A stretch of DNA of 42,202 bases from Kiritimatiellia bacterium. Lineage in GTDB: Bacteria; Verrucomicrobiota; Kiritimatiellia; RFP12; UBA1067. The stretch spans positions 1-42,202 of the forward strand of contig JAFXEA010000519.1 of assembly GCA_017521065.1 (NCBI GenBank), in the 5' to 3' direction. Position numbers and translations under genes: made by a program. Of this stretch, positions 42,196 to 42,202 are shown one piece after another. Below the pieces are notes generated by a model. It did no database searches. It saw only the letters and a program-made list of their open reading frames with translations, and was not told the origin of the DNA. Each line of letters begins with the position of its first letter. Within the stretch, counting starts at the first letter, position 1.

Positions 42196-42202
42196 CGTGT
42201 CA

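Overview
ORGANISM. The flanking genes are GC-rich (a hand count of bases 36001-36060 gives 73% GC). Almost everything sits on the minus strand. The window carries paralogous AAA/DUF4143 ATPases, secreted proteins with a DxDxDG calcium motif, hairpin repeats tailed by CCCTACC, and a strongly conserved extended -10 box (TG[G/C]TATA[A/C]T). I infer an uncultured gut bacterium of the Kiritimatiellae/Verrucomicrobiota type; no rRNA or marker gene here proves it.

LAYOUT. (i) 1-6880: a recombination-scarred accessory strip. It holds two intact AAA/DUF4143 ATPases and one truncated copy, a HAD phosphatase, a three-repeat zinc-ribbon miniprotein, an orphan AbiEi-like antitoxin with a possible scrap of its toxin, several gene fragments, a degenerate tRNA-like sequence, and four copies of a dispersed repeat. 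(ii) 6883-26833: a 20-kb, AT-richer block (40% GC in a 60-base sample at 12001) of nine tightly coupled minus-strand genes. This is the main result: a single-stranded DNA phosphorothioation defence locus, sspB-sspC-sspD-sspA followed by the DndFGH/SspFGH-type restriction genes, and then a second DUF4007 protein and a second giant P-loop ATPase. (iii) 26883-27737: an HNH endonuclease directly upstream of sspB on the same strand, with host-like GC. (iv) 27740-28670: non-coding, with seven tandem 22-bp hairpin units, a perfect 10-bp inverted repeat, dispersed hairpins and a HEPN-like gene fragment. (v) 28673-42195: ordinary GC-rich genes: a Nudix hydrolase, a ferredoxin-nitroreductase, a large TPR membrane protein, a four-gene beta-ketoacyl synthase/dehydratase/reductase/synthase operon in the order of aryl-polyene apeO-P-Q-R, a secreted zinc-motif Pro-rich protein, panB (the only plus-strand intact gene), and secreted proteins including a metzincin-like metalloprotease.

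HOW THE GENES WORK TOGETHER. By family knowledge, SspA (cysteine desulfurase) supplies sulfur, SspD (PP-loop ATP pyrophosphatase) activates the DNA backbone, and SspB (DUF4007 nickase) with SspC (ATPase) places the sulfur; SspF-G-H attack unmodified invading DNA. The extra DUF4007/ATPase pair repeats the SspB/SspC gene order at the distal end of the operon. It could be a second targeting module fed by the same SspA/SspD sulfur chemistry, or an additional effector. That is inference. No SspE gene is present.
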